Assembly (NCBI GenBank): GCA_937873345.1
Contig: CALMRL010000043.1
Coordinates: forward strand, 1 to 5,970
Direction of reading: 5' to 3'
DNA length: 5,970 bases
DNA from: an uncultured Beijerinckiaceae bacterium
GTDB taxonomy: Bacteria > Pseudomonadota > Alphaproteobacteria > Rhizobiales > Beijerinckiaceae
A model generated the notes under the pieces. That model was not told where the DNA came from, ran no database searches, and worked only from the letters and a program-made list of their open reading frames with translations. Below, piece by piece: positions 5,555-5,970 of this stretch. The translations under genes were made by a program, and so were the position numbers. Position 1 is the first letter of the stretch. Every line of letters begins with the position of its first letter.

Positions 5555-5970
5555 GACACGGCCTTGGGCGCCGCGGCGCGCAACTCGGCGCTCACCGACG
5601 CCAGCGTCGCGGCGATGCGTTCGGGCTCGTCCCATAGCCCCTCGCAGAGGGCGACGAATTCGGCCCCGGCGCGGGCGAGCGCCCCGGCGGCGGAGGGGTC
5701 GCTGGCGTAGCCGACGCAGGGCACGTTGAAGATCTCGGCCCACCAGGCGACGCGCTCGTTGACGGCGTCCTGGCTATCCTCCTCGCCGGGCCAGCCGAAG
5801 AGCAGGTAGTCGGCGCCGCTCTCACCGGCACGCATCGCCTCGTCGCGGCTCCGCGAGGCGCCGACGCCGACGATGCGGCGGCCGCGGCAAGCCTCCAGCG
5901 CCTCTTCCAGCTCGGGACCGGCCGTCGCGACGTGCAGCCCGTCGGCATCGACCCGCGCGGCGAGCCGGTG
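5551..5970 (-). CDS. Thiamine phosphate synthase-family (ThiE-like) protein, 5' end outside window
   Basis: The last 139 residues are present; the reading frame stays open to the window edge at 5970, beyond the internal ATG at 5835, so the true start is outside. Visible family features (fragment numbering) are ADGLHV (10-14 region), IVGVGASRSRDEAMRAGESGADYL (33-56 region) matching the ThiE pattern IIGxS....EA..A...GADY, a FNVPCVGYAS segment (81-90) where the barrel strand with AIGGI normally lies, and AGAEFVAL (101-108) for the last strand. Canonical ThiE joins HMP-PP and thiazole phosphate to give thiamine phosphate. Here the GPxFxTxTK-type loop after GADY is replaced by FGWPGEED, and the glycine pair of the phosphate-binding strand is absent. 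It may therefore be a divergent paralog without synthase activity, despite the likely family annotation. It is translationally coupled to the Sel1 gene. Confidence 0.75.
   Translation of the reverse strand, partial: HRLAARVDADGLHVATAGPELEEALEACRGRRIVGVGASRSRDEAMRAGESGADYLLFGWPGEEDSQDAVNERVAWWAEIFNVPCVGYASDPSAAGALARAGAEFVALCEGLWDEPERIAATLASVSAELRAAAPKAVS

Noticed and set aside
3734..5710. 658-codon open frame on the plus strand opposite the murI 5' end, ankyrin and Sel1 genes
   Set aside because: It is rich in His, Arg, Ala and Gly with no recognisable domain and spans three well-supported minus-strand genes. Such long antisense frames are expected in very GC-rich DNA.

Overview
This window looks like chromosomal DNA from a high-GC alphaproteobacterium, most likely in the Hyphomicrobiales (Rhizobiales). 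The reasons are the very high GC, with G or C at most third codon positions, GTG starts, the pairing of a D-glycerate dehydrogenase-type gene with a divergent double-SH3 secreted protein, a ThiE-like/Sel1-repeat gene pair, and an intergenic palindrome of the 'GTCATyGCGAG...CTCGCrATGAC' type. The genus cannot be named from sequence reading alone.

Layout. Positions 1-138 are an apparently non-coding leader with a perfect 11-bp inverted repeat (68-98). At 139-1113 (+) lies a short-chain NAD(P)-dependent sugar-nucleotide reductase resembling GDP-6-deoxy-4-keto-mannose reductase (Rmd). It converges, over a 23-nt gap, with a 2-hydroxyacid dehydrogenase (1137-2132, -). A 227-nt divergent region (2133-2359) separates that gene from a secreted protein with two bacterial SH3 domains (2360-2926, +). 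The next gap (2927-3039) is almost filled by a ~99-bp imperfect palindrome, a dispersed-repeat-like element sitting between convergent genes.

From 5970 down to 3040 there is a tightly packed minus-strand gene run, in transcription order: a ThiE-like protein (5' end outside the window), a secreted Sel1-repeat protein whose GTG start overlaps the ThiE-like stop by 4 nt, a four-repeat ankyrin protein (15-nt gap), and glutamate racemase MurI (7-nt gap if the distal GTG start is used). This is probably one operon that ends at the palindrome.

Shared themes are envelope biology (D-glutamate for peptidoglycan, a sugar-nucleotide reductase for surface glycan, two exported repeat or SH3 proteins) and small-molecule metabolism (glyoxylate/hydroxypyruvate reduction, a thiamine-type TIM barrel). 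I see no phage, transposase, CRISPR, tRNA or rRNA, and no clearly novel system. The best second-look items are a ThiE-like protein lacking the signature active-site loop, a MurI that appears to be missing about eight residues from one helix, and the palindromic repeat element.
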